A stretch of DNA of 64,000 nucleotides from Phycisphaerae bacterium (GTDB lineage: Bacteria > Planctomycetota > Phycisphaerae > Phycisphaerales > UBA1924). Under the pieces are notes generated by a model. It worked only from the letters and a program-made list of their open reading frames with translations, made no database searches and was not told the origin of the DNA. The position numbers and the translations under genes are program-made. Where the stretch lies: positions 57,090-121,089 of the forward strand of contig JAUIHS010000012.1 of assembly GCA_030432255.1 (NCBI GenBank), given 5' to 3'. This document shows positions 1 to 8,992 of the stretch, in pieces. Numbering within the stretch: the first letter of the stretch is position 1; each line of letters starts with the position of its first letter.

Positions 1-1842
1 CGTGGGTGAGATGACCTCGAGATCCATGTCGTTCACCGGTGCGAAGCTCGTTCCGGCGGTACCGGGAACATCGGTGAACGCCATGGTCACGCGCAGCGCT
101 TCACCGGCTGAGTCGATCGAGATCGGGAAGGTCTGCATCTCACCAGTACTCATCCCGAAGCGATTCGTCTGGTCGTGAATGAAGAGCTTGCGGCCGTCAC
201 CATCGAAGAAGAGGGCATCTGAGGCACGAACGCGGCCCCATCCTTCGAGATTGCTGGGATAGCCTGAAACGCCGGTCATGTCGACCGCGCTGTTCAGCAG
301 CGTGGCCTTGACAAGCGCACCCGTGGGACTCTTCGCATCACTCGGATTGGCAATGCCGCTCGGGTAGAAGCCGTCGCGGTAGTATTGACGCACGAGCATG
401 GCCGTGCCTGCAATCGCAGGACACGCCATCGACGTGCCCGTCAGCGAACGCGTGCTGCAGGACGTGTTGCCGTCAGACGAGACTGTGCTGCAGCCCGGGG
501 CATAAATCTCCGGTTTCCGCCGGGAATCAGAGGTCGGCCCCACGCCACCCGAGCAGTGACTGTTCAGGTTGGGCGTGTCCTGAGAAGCACCAACGGCCAT
601 CAGGTTCTTGGCATTCTCCGGATTCCGCAGCGTGCTCGTGTTGGTAACTGCAAGGCAGACAAACTGAGTCTCATTGTCGCGGCAGAAGACATCGAACCCG
701 CGGGCAAGCGTGTTGTACTGCGTCGTGCCGTCGTCACCCCAACTGTTCGTGTGCACCGCGGCACCCTGATTCGCATGCTGTTCAAGCGCATTGACGATCC
801 CGGACTCGGTGAAAGATGGAATCGTGTCACAGACCAGACGCCCCTCGTAGGCGACACCACGGGTGTCACCGCTGGTGCCGGCATCTCCCACACAGGTGCC
901 CGCGACATGCGTGCCATGATCGTCGGAACCATCCGTGGCGTTGTACGCCTGAATCTTCCGGTGAGCCGGACCGATCGGGTTGGAGTCGTCAAATGAGCAG
1001 TGGTCAGCATCAACCCGCCCGTCGAGAATGCCGACGATCTCACCCTCGCCGTGGATGCCATTGTCGTAGAGGGGTGTGTTGTTGCTCACACCCGTCTGCA
1101 CGACCCAGCGATTCGTGCTGTTGCGCAGCGTGATCTCGAATGCTTCTTCGACGAACTGCACGGCGTCGATCTCGGCCAGCCCGGCCACATCGCCCTGGTT
1201 CATGGTCAGCGAGATGGTCGTCCCACTGCTGTGGACTTCGCTGAAATGCACCTGCACACCCGGCATGGCCGCGAGTTGATCAAGGACGTCCTGCTCATCG
1301 AATCCGTCGAAGAGCGTCACGATCAGGCCGACCTTGCCATTCGCCGCCATCTTCTGACGTGCGGGCGTCACGAACGTGCGACTTCCGATCTCGGGGGACA
1401 GTTTCCACGATGCATCAAAGGGGGCCTGCCAGCGCACGAATGGAACGGCCGCGTTGTCGATCGCCCGGCCGGGCGTCATCGAAACAATGTATGCATTGAC
1501 GGGCAGGTAGTCGTGAATCGTCAGCCCCACGCGGGTCAGCGTCTGTCGCCGCGCTGGAGTCATCGGGCCGTCAAGCTGGATCACGAATCGATCCCTGGCG
1601 GTGGCCTTCGCTGACAACTGTGCCAGGGACTCAGGAGCGGCTGCCCGCGCATCCAGGATCCCCGCCTGCAGGTAGACCTTCTGCGCACTGACCTGCTCCA
1701 GCGCCTGGGGCGTGACCGCCTGCATCGCGACCTGGGCAGATCCGGAAGAAACAACGACAAACGACAGCGAGATGACCGTGCCGGAAATCAGTCGACGGAC
1801 AATGGCCGCGGACCGACGTCGCGGCTCAAGACGGAAGGCCAT
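1..1842 (-). CDS. Secreted subtilisin-like serine protease (S8), C-terminus cut by window edge
   Basis: Reading the minus strand from an ATG at 1842 gives an open frame that runs to base 1 with no stop (614 codons). A GGAGAG ribosome site lies just upstream (about 1848-1853). Residues about 15-37 are hydrophobic and end in SSGSAQ, consistent with a signal peptide. The S8 triad is visible: Asp274 in ILDGRVD, His309 in DDHGTHVAGT and Ser471 in TGTSMACP. The long stretch between signal and Asp is probably an inhibitor-like propeptide plus a leading domain. The arrangement recalls KP-43-type subtilases, which carry a C-terminal beta-sandwich domain; the end seen here (FTDVPGTAGTSF) would be the start of such a domain. 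Likely role: extracellular or periplasmic protein degradation. The family call is secure; the substrate is unknown and the end of the gene lies outside the window. Confidence 0.93.
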   Translation of the reverse strand, partial: MAFRLEPRRRSAAIVRRLISGTVISLSFVVVSSGSAQVAMQAVTPQALEQVSAQKVYLQAGILDARAAAPESLAQLSAKATARDRFVIQLDGPMTPARRQTLTRVGLTIHDYLPVNAYIVSMTPGRAIDNAAVPFVRWQAPFDASWKLSPEIGSRTFVTPARQKMAANGKVGLIVTLFDGFDEQDVLDQLAAMPGVQVHFSEVHSSGTTISLTMNQGDVAGLAEIDAVQFVEEAFEITLRNSTNRWVVQTGVSNNTPLYDNGIHGEGEIVGILDGRVDADHCSFDDSNPIGPAHRKIQAYNATDGSDDHGTHVAGTCVGDAGTSGDTRGVAYEGRLVCDTIPSFTESGIVNALEQHANQGAAVHTNSWGDDGTTQYNTLARGFDVFCRDNETQFVCLAVTNTSTLRNPENAKNLMAVGASQDTPNLNSHCSGGVGPTSDSRRKPEIYAPGCSTVSSDGNTSCSTRSLTGTSMACPAIAGTAMLVRQYYRDGFYPSGIANPSDAKSPTGALVKATLLNSAVDMTGVSGYPSNLEGWGRVRASDALFFDGDGRKLFIHDQTNRFGMSTGEMQTFPISIDSAGEALRVTMAFTDVPGTAGTSFAPVNDMDLEVISPT

Positions 1843-2015
1843 ATTTCTCTCCTTCAATCGGGACAGGATTGGGCTCAGAACTCTCTCCGGATCGGTTAGG
1901 GGACACGCCGATCCGATCGTCCCAAGATACGGGCAGCCCAATGGAACCGGTCGGCAATTCCCGACCGAAACGTTGGAAGATGGCCCCAGTTTTGGCCGCT
2001 GTCCTGTATCTGAAC

Positions 2016-2510
2016 TCAGCCCGGATTATCAGACGCACAGCCCAACTCAGACAGAAACGGGACCAGTTCATCCGGAAGTCGCTTCAGACCACGACGTAGC
2101 CCCTTGGCGACCGCGTACTCAAGGGACTCATGGACCCGGGCACGAACCCGATCCGAGATCGTGACATCCCACGCCGCCAGCGTACCGAGACTCCATGCCC
2201 AGGCGTGATACTCTTCCAGGCAACGGGGCTTGTAACGGTCGAAACCAATCGCGTGGTGCCCGACCTCGTGGCAGAAGATCGCGGCAGACATGGGCCCTCG
2301 GGGCCGAGGCGTGTCGATGACCCGGGTGATCGTGCCATCCGCATCATGCTCTTCCCAGGCCGCCCCGGACATGGATGAACGCCATCGCCGAACATGGATG
2401 TCATAGAGCGACAGGAGGTCCGCCTGGAGCAGTTCGTAGCGAGCGAGCATGCCGCGTGGAAGGACGATCGGGGCCCGCGCCCCTTCTCGCTCCCAGACTG
2501 ACTGGATCAC
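2016..2510 (-). CDS. Small putative zinc metalloprotease (HEVGHH), coupled to fmt
   Basis: This 164-residue protein has a central HExxH motif, FCHEVGHHAIGF (about residues 81-92), followed about a dozen residues later by CLEEYHAWAW. In ImmA/IrrE-like and related minimal zincins, a downstream glutamate in such a helix supplies the third zinc ligand. There is no signal peptide or membrane segment, so it should be cytoplasmic. It starts 4 bases inside the end of fmt (shared ATGA), so it is probably translated together with def and fmt. I do not recognise a named family. A protease role is inferred from the motif; a regulator-cleaving role as in ImmA/IrrE is only possible. The C-terminal third is basic and leucine-rich without a clear domain. 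Confidence 0.72.
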   Translation of the reverse strand: MIQSVWEREGARAPIVLPRGMLARYELLQADLLSLYDIHVRRWRSSMSGAAWEEHDADGTITRVIDTPRPRGPMSAAIFCHEVGHHAIGFDRYKPRCLEEYHAWAWSLGTLAAWDVTISDRVRARVHESLEYAVAKGLRRGLKRLPDELVPFLSELGCASDNPG

Positions 2511-3433
2511 GCCGTTGACTCCAGAAGTTCACCCACCTCGAGTTGACGTCCGCTCGCAAAGGACTCCCACGCCATCGCTCGCTTTCCGGCCGGCTGAACC
2601 TCCAGAAGTTGCACTGTGCCTCCGCCGCAGGCAACCAGACCCTCCTCGGGGTCGACCAGCGTTCCCGGCGTTCCCATCTCGCCGCTCCCGGGGCCAGCCC
2701 GGAGCAGTTTGAGAGGCTCACCGCGCCAGGAAACCGTAACGCCCGGCCATGGCGAGAAGCCGTTGATTCGTGTACGGCACGCATCCGCGTCGTCATCCCA
2801 ACGGACGACGGCCTCCTCGCGCGTCAGTTTGCAAGCGTGCGTCACCGCCGACTCGTCCTGAACCGTCCTCTCCACATGGCCCTGCGCGTGCTGCTCGAGA
2901 ACCTCTTCGATCAGGGCGGGACCATCCGCCGCGAGGAGGTCATGCAGGTCGCCGGACGTGGCGGTGGGCTCGATGGGTCGAGAAGACTGCCCGAGCACCA
3001 GTCCGGCGTCCATTCGATCTGCCAGCGTAATCACGCTGTTGCCCGTCACACGGTCGCCGGCGAGCAGGGCACGATGAATGGGGGCCGCGCCCCGCCAGCG
3101 CGGCAGGAGCGATGCATGGAGATTGATGGCAAAGCGGCCTTCAAGCAGTGGGGGACTGAGTTTCTGGCCGAACGCGATGATGACCCAGGCATCAGCGGGC
3201 ATGGCGCGGACAGCCGCGCACGGCTCCTGAAGGTTGACGTTCTCGGGCTTGAGGAGAGGCACGTCGGTGAGTCGCTCGGCGGCCCAGTCTCCAATGGGTG
3301 TGGCCGTCGGGCGCCGTCGGCGTCCGGCCGGTCGGTCCGGCTGAGTCACGACCCCGAGGACCTCGTGACACGAAGCGAGGTGCTCAAGAGTCGGAAGTCC
3401 GAAGGCACCGGAGCCGAAGAAGACCAGTCTCAC
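2507..3433 (-). CDS. fmt: Methionyl-tRNA formyltransferase
   Basis: This enzyme adds a formyl group from 10-formyl-THF to initiator Met-tRNA. The 308-residue length is normal for Fmt. The N-terminus MRLVFFGSGAFGLPTLEHL is the typical Rossmann start, HASLLPRWRGAAPIHRAL is the conserved catalytic stretch (Asn-His-Ser/Arg region), and DAGLVLGQ follows. The C-terminal part holds the OB-like tRNA-binding domain. The start is a GTG that overlaps the def stop (GTGA), the classical def-fmt coupling. The downstream zincin overlaps in turn by 4 bases, giving a three-gene unit. Confidence 0.95.
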   Translation of the reverse strand: MRLVFFGSGAFGLPTLEHLASCHEVLGVVTQPDRPAGRRRRPTATPIGDWAAERLTDVPLLKPENVNLQEPCAAVRAMPADAWVIIAFGQKLSPPLLEGRFAINLHASLLPRWRGAAPIHRALLAGDRVTGNSVITLADRMDAGLVLGQSSRPIEPTATSGDLHDLLAADGPALIEEVLEQHAQGHVERTVQDESAVTHACKLTREEAVVRWDDDADACRTRINGFSPWPGVTVSWRGEPLKLLRAGPGSGEMGTPGTLVDPEEGLVACGGGTVQLLEVQPAGKRAMAWESFASGRQLEVGELLESTA

Positions 3434-3999
3434 AGGAGGCGACTCCCTGCTTCGAGCTGCTTGATCGCCTGGCGATGACGCAACCGGGCCTTGTGGGTGA
3501 ATCGATCGATGATGAGCATCCCGTCAAGGTGGTCGTACTCATGCTGGAAGCACCGGGCAAGGAGGTCCCGTGCACGGACCGTGAACTCCTCGCCGTCGAG
3601 ATTCGTTGCCGTCAGCGTGATCTCGGAGGGCCGCCTCACTTCGCCCGCGATCCCCGGGATGCTCAGGCAGCCTTCATCCAATGGAACCAGATCCCGCGAC
3701 GGCTCGGACAGGACAGGGTTGATGCAGACCAGCGGGCCATCGGTCGCACACGGCAATTCTCCCCCTTCAGGACGGAAGTCTGTCTGATTCTCGGACCAGA
3801 TCTCGGCGACGAACATGCGCCAGGGAAGGTTGACCTGGGGTGCCGCGAGTCCGATGCCCTCCGCCTCGTGCATGAGTTCGATCATGCGTTGAGCGACCGC
3901 CCGGACGGTGTCATCCACCTCCGGGACCGGTTCGGCGCGGGCCTTGAGGATGGGGGCGGGGTACGAGACGATGCGAAGCTGATCAGGGTCAATCGACAT
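3430..3999 (-). CDS. def: Peptide deformylase
   Basis: This enzyme removes the N-formyl group from nascent proteins in the cytoplasm. All three family motifs are present in order in 189 residues: GIGLAAPQV, EGCLSIP (metal-binding Cys) and QHEYDHLDG (two metal-binding His and the catalytic Glu). It is the first gene of the def-fmt-zincin unit and is transcribed away from the TPR gene at 4176. The 176-base gap between these two divergent genes must hold both promoters, but no clear -35/-10 pair was seen there. Confidence 0.96.
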   Translation of the reverse strand: MSIDPDQLRIVSYPAPILKARAEPVPEVDDTVRAVAQRMIELMHEAEGIGLAAPQVNLPWRMFVAEIWSENQTDFRPEGGELPCATDGPLVCINPVLSEPSRDLVPLDEGCLSIPGIAGEVRRPSEITLTATNLDGEEFTVRARDLLARCFQHEYDHLDGMLIIDRFTHKARLRHRQAIKQLEAGSRLL

Positions 4000-4175
4000 G
4001 TCGTGAGTGTAGATGGAACGTCACCGTCTCACCAACCCCGCCGACGTCGTGGAATCGTCCGGGGAAGGCCTCCCTGGCCCCGACACGGCGGGTTTGGCGA
4101 AGGTACGATGTAGACCGTAGCATGTCCCGCTGCGGACGCAGGTGTGTCACCGTGATTTGAGCCAGTGGAGCGGAA

Positions 4176-5678
4176 TTGCGACTCTTCGGAAAGAACAACA
4201 AGGATGGTGAGAGTCCGGACGACTTCGAGGGTGACGGCGCCCCGGAGGGTGATTTCACACCGAACCCGTCCAAGGCCAAGGCGTTCTTCGATCACGCCCA
4301 GGCAGTTCATGATTCCACCAACTACGAATACGCGATGACGCTCTGGCTTCAGGGCCTTCGTCAGGACCCCACGGATGTGAAGGCCCTTGAGAAGTTCCAC
4401 CGCTCCGCCATGGAGTTCCTGCCCCGAAACTCGAAGAAGGGCCCGACCAAGGAGCAGTTGAAGAACTTCTCGGGCAAGGGCCCCCTCGAGCGCTACCTCT
4501 TGGCGCTGCTCAACTGGGGCGGGCGCCCGCTCGACTGGCAGGCTGGCACCAAGGCGATGGAAACCGCAGTCAAGCTCCAACTCATGGAGCCCGCCCGTTG
4601 GATCGGTGCGCACTTCCTCCCCTTCCTGCTTGAAGACCGGAAGGCGAAGAAGGACGCATTCGTCAAGATGATGGACCTCTTCGCGGAAGTCGAAGACTGG
4701 GACCGAGCCGTCAAGGTCGGTGATCTCGCCTGTTCCATGGACCCCACCGATGGGAAGCTGTCCGCGCGCGTCAAGAACTTCGCGGCTCAAGCCACGATCG
4801 ACCAGTCCGGGTACTCGAAGACTGGCGAAGCCGGCGGTTTCCGCGAGAACATCCGCAACCTTGACAGCCAGCGCGACCTGGAGGAAGACGAACGCCTCGT
4901 CAAGAGCGAGGACACTCTCGAACGCCTCATCGAGAAGGCCAAGGCGGACTTCACGGAGCGTCCCGCCGACATGGGTGCCATCACCAAGTACGCCCGCCTC
5001 CTGCGTGAACGGGGCACGCCCGAGGATGAGAAGCTGGCATTCAAGGTGTTGATGCATGGCTTCAAGACCACTAAGACATATCGGTTCAAGGTGGATGCTG
5101 GCGACATCAGGATGCGCGTAGCACGTCGCAACCTTCGCCGTATCCAGAAGACGGCTCGCGAGGAGCCGGACAACGCTGAGAAGCTCGCGAAGTACCAGGC
5201 GGCGCTGCAGGAAGTACTCAAGTTCGAGATCGAAGAGTTCGCCGATCGCACGCGAAACTACCCGACCGATCTGAAATTGAAGTACGAACTCGGCCGACGC
5301 TACTTTGAAGCCGGAGAGTTCGACAAGGCCATCGAGCAGTTGCAGGTGGCGCAGGACGCACCGGGCGTCGCGACGCGGGCTCAACACATGCTGGGGCAGT
5401 CATTCAAGGCGATGGGCTGGAATGATGAGGCCGAGAGCACGCTCCGCCGGACCCTTGAGGGTCATGAGAATCAAGGTGACGAGACCGGCCTCTCCATCCG
5501 CTACGACCTGATGACTGTGCTCGCAGATCGGGCTCAGAACGACCGGGATCCAGATGCCGCTGAGGAAGCACTCAAACTCGCGTCCGGTATCGCCATCAAG
5601 CAGATCAACTTCCGGGATATCCGTGAGCGACGCGAACAGATTCAGGAACTGCTCCGCTCCATCCGCAGCGGGTCCTGA
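4176..5678 (+). CDS. TPR-repeat protein of unknown role
   Basis: This is a 500-residue soluble protein starting at a TTG, preceded by GGAG (4167-4170). It opens with MRLFGKNNKDGE and an acidic stretch, then a helical region with TPR-like spacing (about residues 32-65, AKAFFDHAQAVHDSTNYEYA). Clearer tetratricopeptide repeats occur around residues 365-440 (LKLKYELGRRYFEAGEFDKA). No signal peptide, membrane segment or catalytic motif is visible. It lies 2 bases before kdsB and is probably co-transcribed with it. TPR arrays mediate protein-protein contacts; the partner is unknown. Confidence 0.85.
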   Translation: MRLFGKNNKDGESPDDFEGDGAPEGDFTPNPSKAKAFFDHAQAVHDSTNYEYAMTLWLQGLRQDPTDVKALEKFHRSAMEFLPRNSKKGPTKEQLKNFSGKGPLERYLLALLNWGGRPLDWQAGTKAMETAVKLQLMEPARWIGAHFLPFLLEDRKAKKDAFVKMMDLFAEVEDWDRAVKVGDLACSMDPTDGKLSARVKNFAAQATIDQSGYSKTGEAGGFRENIRNLDSQRDLEEDERLVKSEDTLERLIEKAKADFTERPADMGAITKYARLLRERGTPEDEKLAFKVLMHGFKTTKTYRFKVDAGDIRMRVARRNLRRIQKTAREEPDNAEKLAKYQAALQEVLKFEIEEFADRTRNYPTDLKLKYELGRRYFEAGEFDKAIEQLQVAQDAPGVATRAQHMLGQSFKAMGWNDEAESTLRRTLEGHENQGDETGLSIRYDLMTVLADRAQNDRDPDAAEEALKLASGIAIKQINFRDIRERREQIQELLRSIRSGS

Positions 5679-5680
5679 AG

Positions 5681-6421
5681 ATGTCTGACTCAGAGGTTGT
5701 CATCCTGATACCGGCCCGCATGGCGTCGGAGCGATTCCCCGGAAAGATGCTCGCCGCCGATACCGGCAAGCCCCTGATCCAGCACACATGGGAGCAGGTT
5801 CGTCAGGCCAGGGTCGCTTCGCGTGTGGTCGTTGCCACGGATGACCATCGCATCGCCGGGGCCATCGAACAGTGCGGCGGGGAGGCCGTCCTCACGCTCC
5901 CGGATCATCCCAATGGTACCAGCCGCCTCGGCGAAGCTGCGGAGCGTCTGAAACTCCCTGACGATGCCATCGTCGTCAATGTCCAGGGTGATGAACCGGA
6001 GATTGATCCGGCGGCGATCGACGAGGCCGTGAACGTGCTCGGCGACTGCCCGATGGCCACCGTCGCTTCACCTTTCCATCCCGACGACGATGTGAATGAT
6101 CCCAACATCGTCAAGGTGGTCCTGCGGATGGACGGCAGAGCGCTCTACTTCTCGCGCTCCCTGATCCCGTACGTGCGGAACTCGATCGTCGCGCGGCCGC
6201 CGTATCGTCACATCGGCCTTTATGTCTATCGTCGCTCGTTCCTGGCTGAGTACCTCACACTTCAGCCCACCCCGCTGGAGCGCATCGAGGTCCTCGAACA
6301 GCTTCGTGTGCTGGAGCACGGCTATGACATCGCCGTTGCGCTGCGCGATGTCCACCATCCCGGCATCGATACCCGACCGCAGTATGAAGCGTTCGTTCAG
6401 CGGTGGCGGAAGGCCGACTGA
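5681..6421 (+). CDS. kdsB: 3-deoxy-manno-octulosonate cytidylyltransferase (CMP-Kdo synthetase)
   Basis: This enzyme activates Kdo with CTP for lipopolysaccharide inner-core synthesis. The 246-residue protein has the characteristic nucleotide-binding start VVILIPARMASERFPGKML, the VNVQGDEPEIDP metal/substrate motif (about residues 88-99) and the YRHIGLYVYR stretch of KdsB. Length and order match the family. Together with gmhA at 17714 it supports an outer membrane with Kdo/heptose-containing LPS. It follows the TPR gene by 2 bases. Confidence 0.94.
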   Translation: MSDSEVVILIPARMASERFPGKMLAADTGKPLIQHTWEQVRQARVASRVVVATDDHRIAGAIEQCGGEAVLTLPDHPNGTSRLGEAAERLKLPDDAIVVNVQGDEPEIDPAAIDEAVNVLGDCPMATVASPFHPDDDVNDPNIVKVVLRMDGRALYFSRSLIPYVRNSIVARPPYRHIGLYVYRRSFLAEYLTLQPTPLERIEVLEQLRVLEHGYDIAVALRDVHHPGIDTRPQYEAFVQRWRKAD

Positions 6422-6430
6422 CCCCTGCCC

Positions 6431-6649
6431 TCACTGATCGTCCGGGCGCGACTGGCTGCCGTACGGGACTGCCTTGCGATCCAGGGTCAACTCGACGCGT
6501 TTGCTGTCTGCACGCCGATGCGAAGTCAGCGACCGATAGAGGCGGCGAACCAGCCACCCGGCGGCTGCGAGCGCGCAGATCGTTGCCACCCAGAACTGCC
6601 AGTCATGGGTCGGCAGGGGGCCCGAAACGGCTGCCGCAAGGAGGCCCAT
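6431..6649 (-). CDS. Small single-pass membrane protein after feoB
   Basis: This 72-residue protein's ATG overlaps the feoB stop by one base (TGATG), so it is probably translationally coupled to feoB. It has one hydrophobic segment (about residues 17-37, DWQFWVATICALAAAGWLV) followed by a basic, hydrophilic tail. The position matches the small FeoB-associated membrane proteins found after feoB in many bacteria, but the Cys-rich tail of the best-known such family is missing. Function unknown; an accessory role in ferrous iron uptake is inferred from position alone. Confidence 0.7.
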   Translation of the reverse strand: MGLLAAAVSGPLPTHDWQFWVATICALAAAGWLVRRLYRSLTSHRRADSKRVELTLDRKAVPYGSQSRPDDQ

Positions 6650-8634
6650 CAGCCCACTCCGATCGCTCTCAGGATCTGGTAGAAGGTCAACGCAGAGACG
6701 TAGGCCAGGCCGCACATCCACGCGAACTGGAGCAGGGCCCACTTCCAGTGGCCGGACTCCCGCGCGGTGACGGCAAGTGTCGGGAGACACTGCATGGCCA
6801 GTACGTAATACAGCAGAAGTGACCAACTCGTCGCTGCCGTGAAGATCGGAGTCTGCCGATCGCTGCGTGATGCCGTGGCCAGTTCGTCGAGGAAGCCCTC
6901 TGCTTCAGGGTCGTCAACCTCGACGCCAAGGACCTGGATCGTCATGGTCGCGACGAAGACCTCCCGGGCCGCAAAGCTTGCGAGCACACCCACCGTCAAC
7001 TGCCTGTCATATCCCAGGGGTCGGAAGACCGGCTCCATGATCGCGCCCATGCGACCGAGCATGCTGCCCGATGCCTGGGCCGTCGCGGAAAGGCGCACAG
7101 CCTGCTCTTCCAGGCTCGCGGCGTACTCCGGATCAGACTCCACGACCAGCGCCGCCTCCTCCTGCATGGCAATGGCTTCGGCGGGAGGTGCCGCGACCGG
7201 GTAAGCAGACAGCCACCACAGCACGACCGAGATCGCGAAGATCACGGTTCCGGCCTTGCGAAGGAAGACCCAGCCGCGATCCCAGGTCGTCAGCACTGCC
7301 GTTCGCAGGCTGGGGATCCGGTAGGGGGGGAGTTCAATGGCCATGGGGCGCGCTGATCCGCGCAGCAACGTGCGCCGAGCGAGCAAAGCGCTCAGGAGGC
7401 CCGCAGCGATACCGACCACGTAGCAGCCGGCGAAGGCGAGGGCCTGCATCGAAGGGCGCCCGGGGAAGAGCAGCACGGTGAGCAGGACGTACACAGGCAT
7501 GCGCGCTGTGCAACTCATGAAAGGTGCCACGAGGATCGTCGCCAGACGCTCGCGTGAGCCGGGAACACCGCGACATGCCATGATTCCGGGCAGCGCGCAG
7601 GCATGACTGCTCAGGAACGGAACGAATGCGTGCCCACTCAGACCGAAAGGCTGCATCAGGCGATCAATCACGAATGAAGCGCGGGCGAGGTACCCGGTGT
7701 CTTCAAGAAGTGCGATGAGAAAAAAGAGCAGGCAGATCTGTGGCAGGAAGATCACTGTCGACCCGACCCCCGCCAGCGCACCATCAACGAGCAGCGACTG
7801 AAGCACCCCCTCCGGCATGACAGTCGTCAGCCAGCCTCCGACCGTGCCGAAGAGAAACTCAATCCACCCCATTGGGTATTCGGCGACCTTGAAGATCACG
7901 AAGAACAGGCCCGTCATGATGACGGCGAATGCCATCAGTCCGCCCAGCGGATGGATCAGAAGCCTGTCGAGTGCGCCGGTGAGTCGATCCTCCCGGATTG
8001 ACGCGTCCGACCCGCAGACCAGATCGTGCATGCTGTCCGCCCACGCCACTCGGGCATCCTCGTCCATGTGCGGGAGGCGCTTCGGTCGTCCCGCGGTGAG
8101 CAGGGCGGCCGGGATATCTCCCATGTTGCCGCCGCGCCGCGGGTCACACTCGATGACCTGGCACCCGAGTTCCTGCGACAGCCCCGCGGAGTCGACGGCG
8201 ATGCCGCGCTTTCGTGCGAGGTCGACCATGGTGAGCAGTATGACCGTCGGGAGCCCGAGTTCGAGCGCCTCGGCGGCGAGCATCATGTTGCGGGACAAGT
8301 TGGTCGCATCAACAACCAGCACTACCACGTCCGGCGGCTCGACCGGTTCTCCCACCGGGGCGGTTTCGCCTGTCAACGTACGACGGCAAAGCGCCGATTC
8401 GGAGTGATCGAGGCTCAGCGAATATGCGCCGGGAAGGTCAATGATCTCCGAGCCGGAGGGAAGCGATCCCGGAAAGCCGATACGCGCTTCCTGCGTCGTG
8501 CCCGGATAGTTGCTCGTCTTATGACGGACGCCGCACAACTGGTTGAAGAGCGTGGTCTTCCCGGTGTTGGGATTCCCAAGCAGCGCAACGCGGATCGACT
8601 GTTGTTCCGTGGATTCCACGACTCGTTCGGCCAC
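6649..8634 (-). CDS. feoB: Ferrous iron transporter FeoB
   Basis: FeoB is an inner-membrane Fe(II) transporter with an N-terminal G domain. Its 661 residues show G1 LLGNPNTGKTT (about 18-28), the G2 region NYPGTTQEARIG and G3 IIDLPGAYSLS; the usual NMxD (G4) position is represented by TMVDLA. The remainder is polytopic with the two conserved Gate-like segments, for example LLFFLIALLEDTGYLARASF and the cysteine-containing SHACALPGIMACR. It lies 18 bases after feoA and is probably controlled by the Fur-like operator upstream of feoA. It is somewhat shorter than the roughly 770-residue E. coli protein, which is common among bacterial FeoBs. Confidence 0.95.
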   Translation of the reverse strand: MAERVVESTEQQSIRVALLGNPNTGKTTLFNQLCGVRHKTSNYPGTTQEARIGFPGSLPSGSEIIDLPGAYSLSLDHSESALCRRTLTGETAPVGEPVEPPDVVVLVVDATNLSRNMMLAAEALELGLPTVILLTMVDLARKRGIAVDSAGLSQELGCQVIECDPRRGGNMGDIPAALLTAGRPKRLPHMDEDARVAWADSMHDLVCGSDASIREDRLTGALDRLLIHPLGGLMAFAVIMTGLFFVIFKVAEYPMGWIEFLFGTVGGWLTTVMPEGVLQSLLVDGALAGVGSTVIFLPQICLLFFLIALLEDTGYLARASFVIDRLMQPFGLSGHAFVPFLSSHACALPGIMACRGVPGSRERLATILVAPFMSCTARMPVYVLLTVLLFPGRPSMQALAFAGCYVVGIAAGLLSALLARRTLLRGSARPMAIELPPYRIPSLRTAVLTTWDRGWVFLRKAGTVIFAISVVLWWLSAYPVAAPPAEAIAMQEEAALVVESDPEYAASLEEQAVRLSATAQASGSMLGRMGAIMEPVFRPLGYDRQLTVGVLASFAAREVFVATMTIQVLGVEVDDPEAEGFLDELATASRSDRQTPIFTAATSWSLLLYYVLAMQCLPTLAVTARESGHWKWALLQFAWMCGLAYVSALTFYQILRAIGVG

Positions 8635-8652
8635 CGTCTTTGAGCTCGTGCG

Positions 8653-8913
8653 TCAGACGCGGGTCGTGACGCGGATACCGGAGGCCAGCGTGCGCGACAG
8701 GGCAACGCGCGACCAGGTGCCGCGGCCGCTCCCCACCTCGATCACACATGAACCCGATGCCCGGCAGACGCGAATGCAGCGATTCGGTCGAACCCCAAGC
8801 GCCTTGACGAAAGCGTCATCCGAGTCATCCAGGCATGTTTCACAGATCACACCTTCATCGCCGCGCTTCATGCAATTCAGCGGTACTGAGCCGGATGTGT
8901 GATCTGCCACCAT
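8653..8913 (-). CDS. feoA: FeoA-like SH3-fold protein
   Basis: This 86-residue cytoplasmic protein has a FeoA-type core (LGVRPNRCIRVCRASGSCVIEV, where conserved glycines and hydrophobics define the SH3-like barrel). FeoA proteins assist FeoB in Fe(II) uptake. An N-terminal stretch with several cysteines (about C14, C24, C27) precedes the core, which is unusual and might bind metal. The start at 8913 has a strong GGAGG site (about 8919-8923). It is first in feoA-feoB-small membrane protein; the operator/promoter lies at 8964-8992. Confidence 0.85.
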   Translation of the reverse strand: MVADHTSGSVPLNCMKRGDEGVICETCLDDSDDAFVKALGVRPNRCIRVCRASGSCVIEVGSGRGTWSRVALSRTLASGIRVTTRV

Positions 8914-8963
8914 GGAGTTCCTCCAACAGAGAAATCGACCCGGGACGCCGGGAACTGCAGAGC

Positions 8964-8992
8964 AGTCTACTCCATTTGAGACTGATTCTCAA
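8964..8992 (-). promoter_or_regulatory. feoAB promoter with overlapping Fur-like operator
   Basis: On the minus strand, TTGAGA (8992-8987) and TAGACT (8969-8964) are separated by exactly 17 bases, a sigma-70-type promoter aimed at feoA 50 bases further on. A 7-1-7 inverted repeat, TGAGACTGATTCTCA with one mismatch (flanked by a further T/A pair, 8976-8992), covers the -35 box. This matches the architecture of Fur boxes, so iron-dependent repression is likely. The sequence is observed; the regulator is inferred. Confidence 0.75.

Noticed and set aside
385..1614. Plus-strand open frames over the first 1.6 kb
   Set aside because: They are shadows of the minus-strand subtilase, whose catalytic triad and signal peptide are clear.
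4029..5387. Long minus-strand open frame (452 codons) opposite the TPR gene
   Set aside because: Product has no domain character. The plus-strand frame has TPR repeats, a ribosome site and a close downstream partner.
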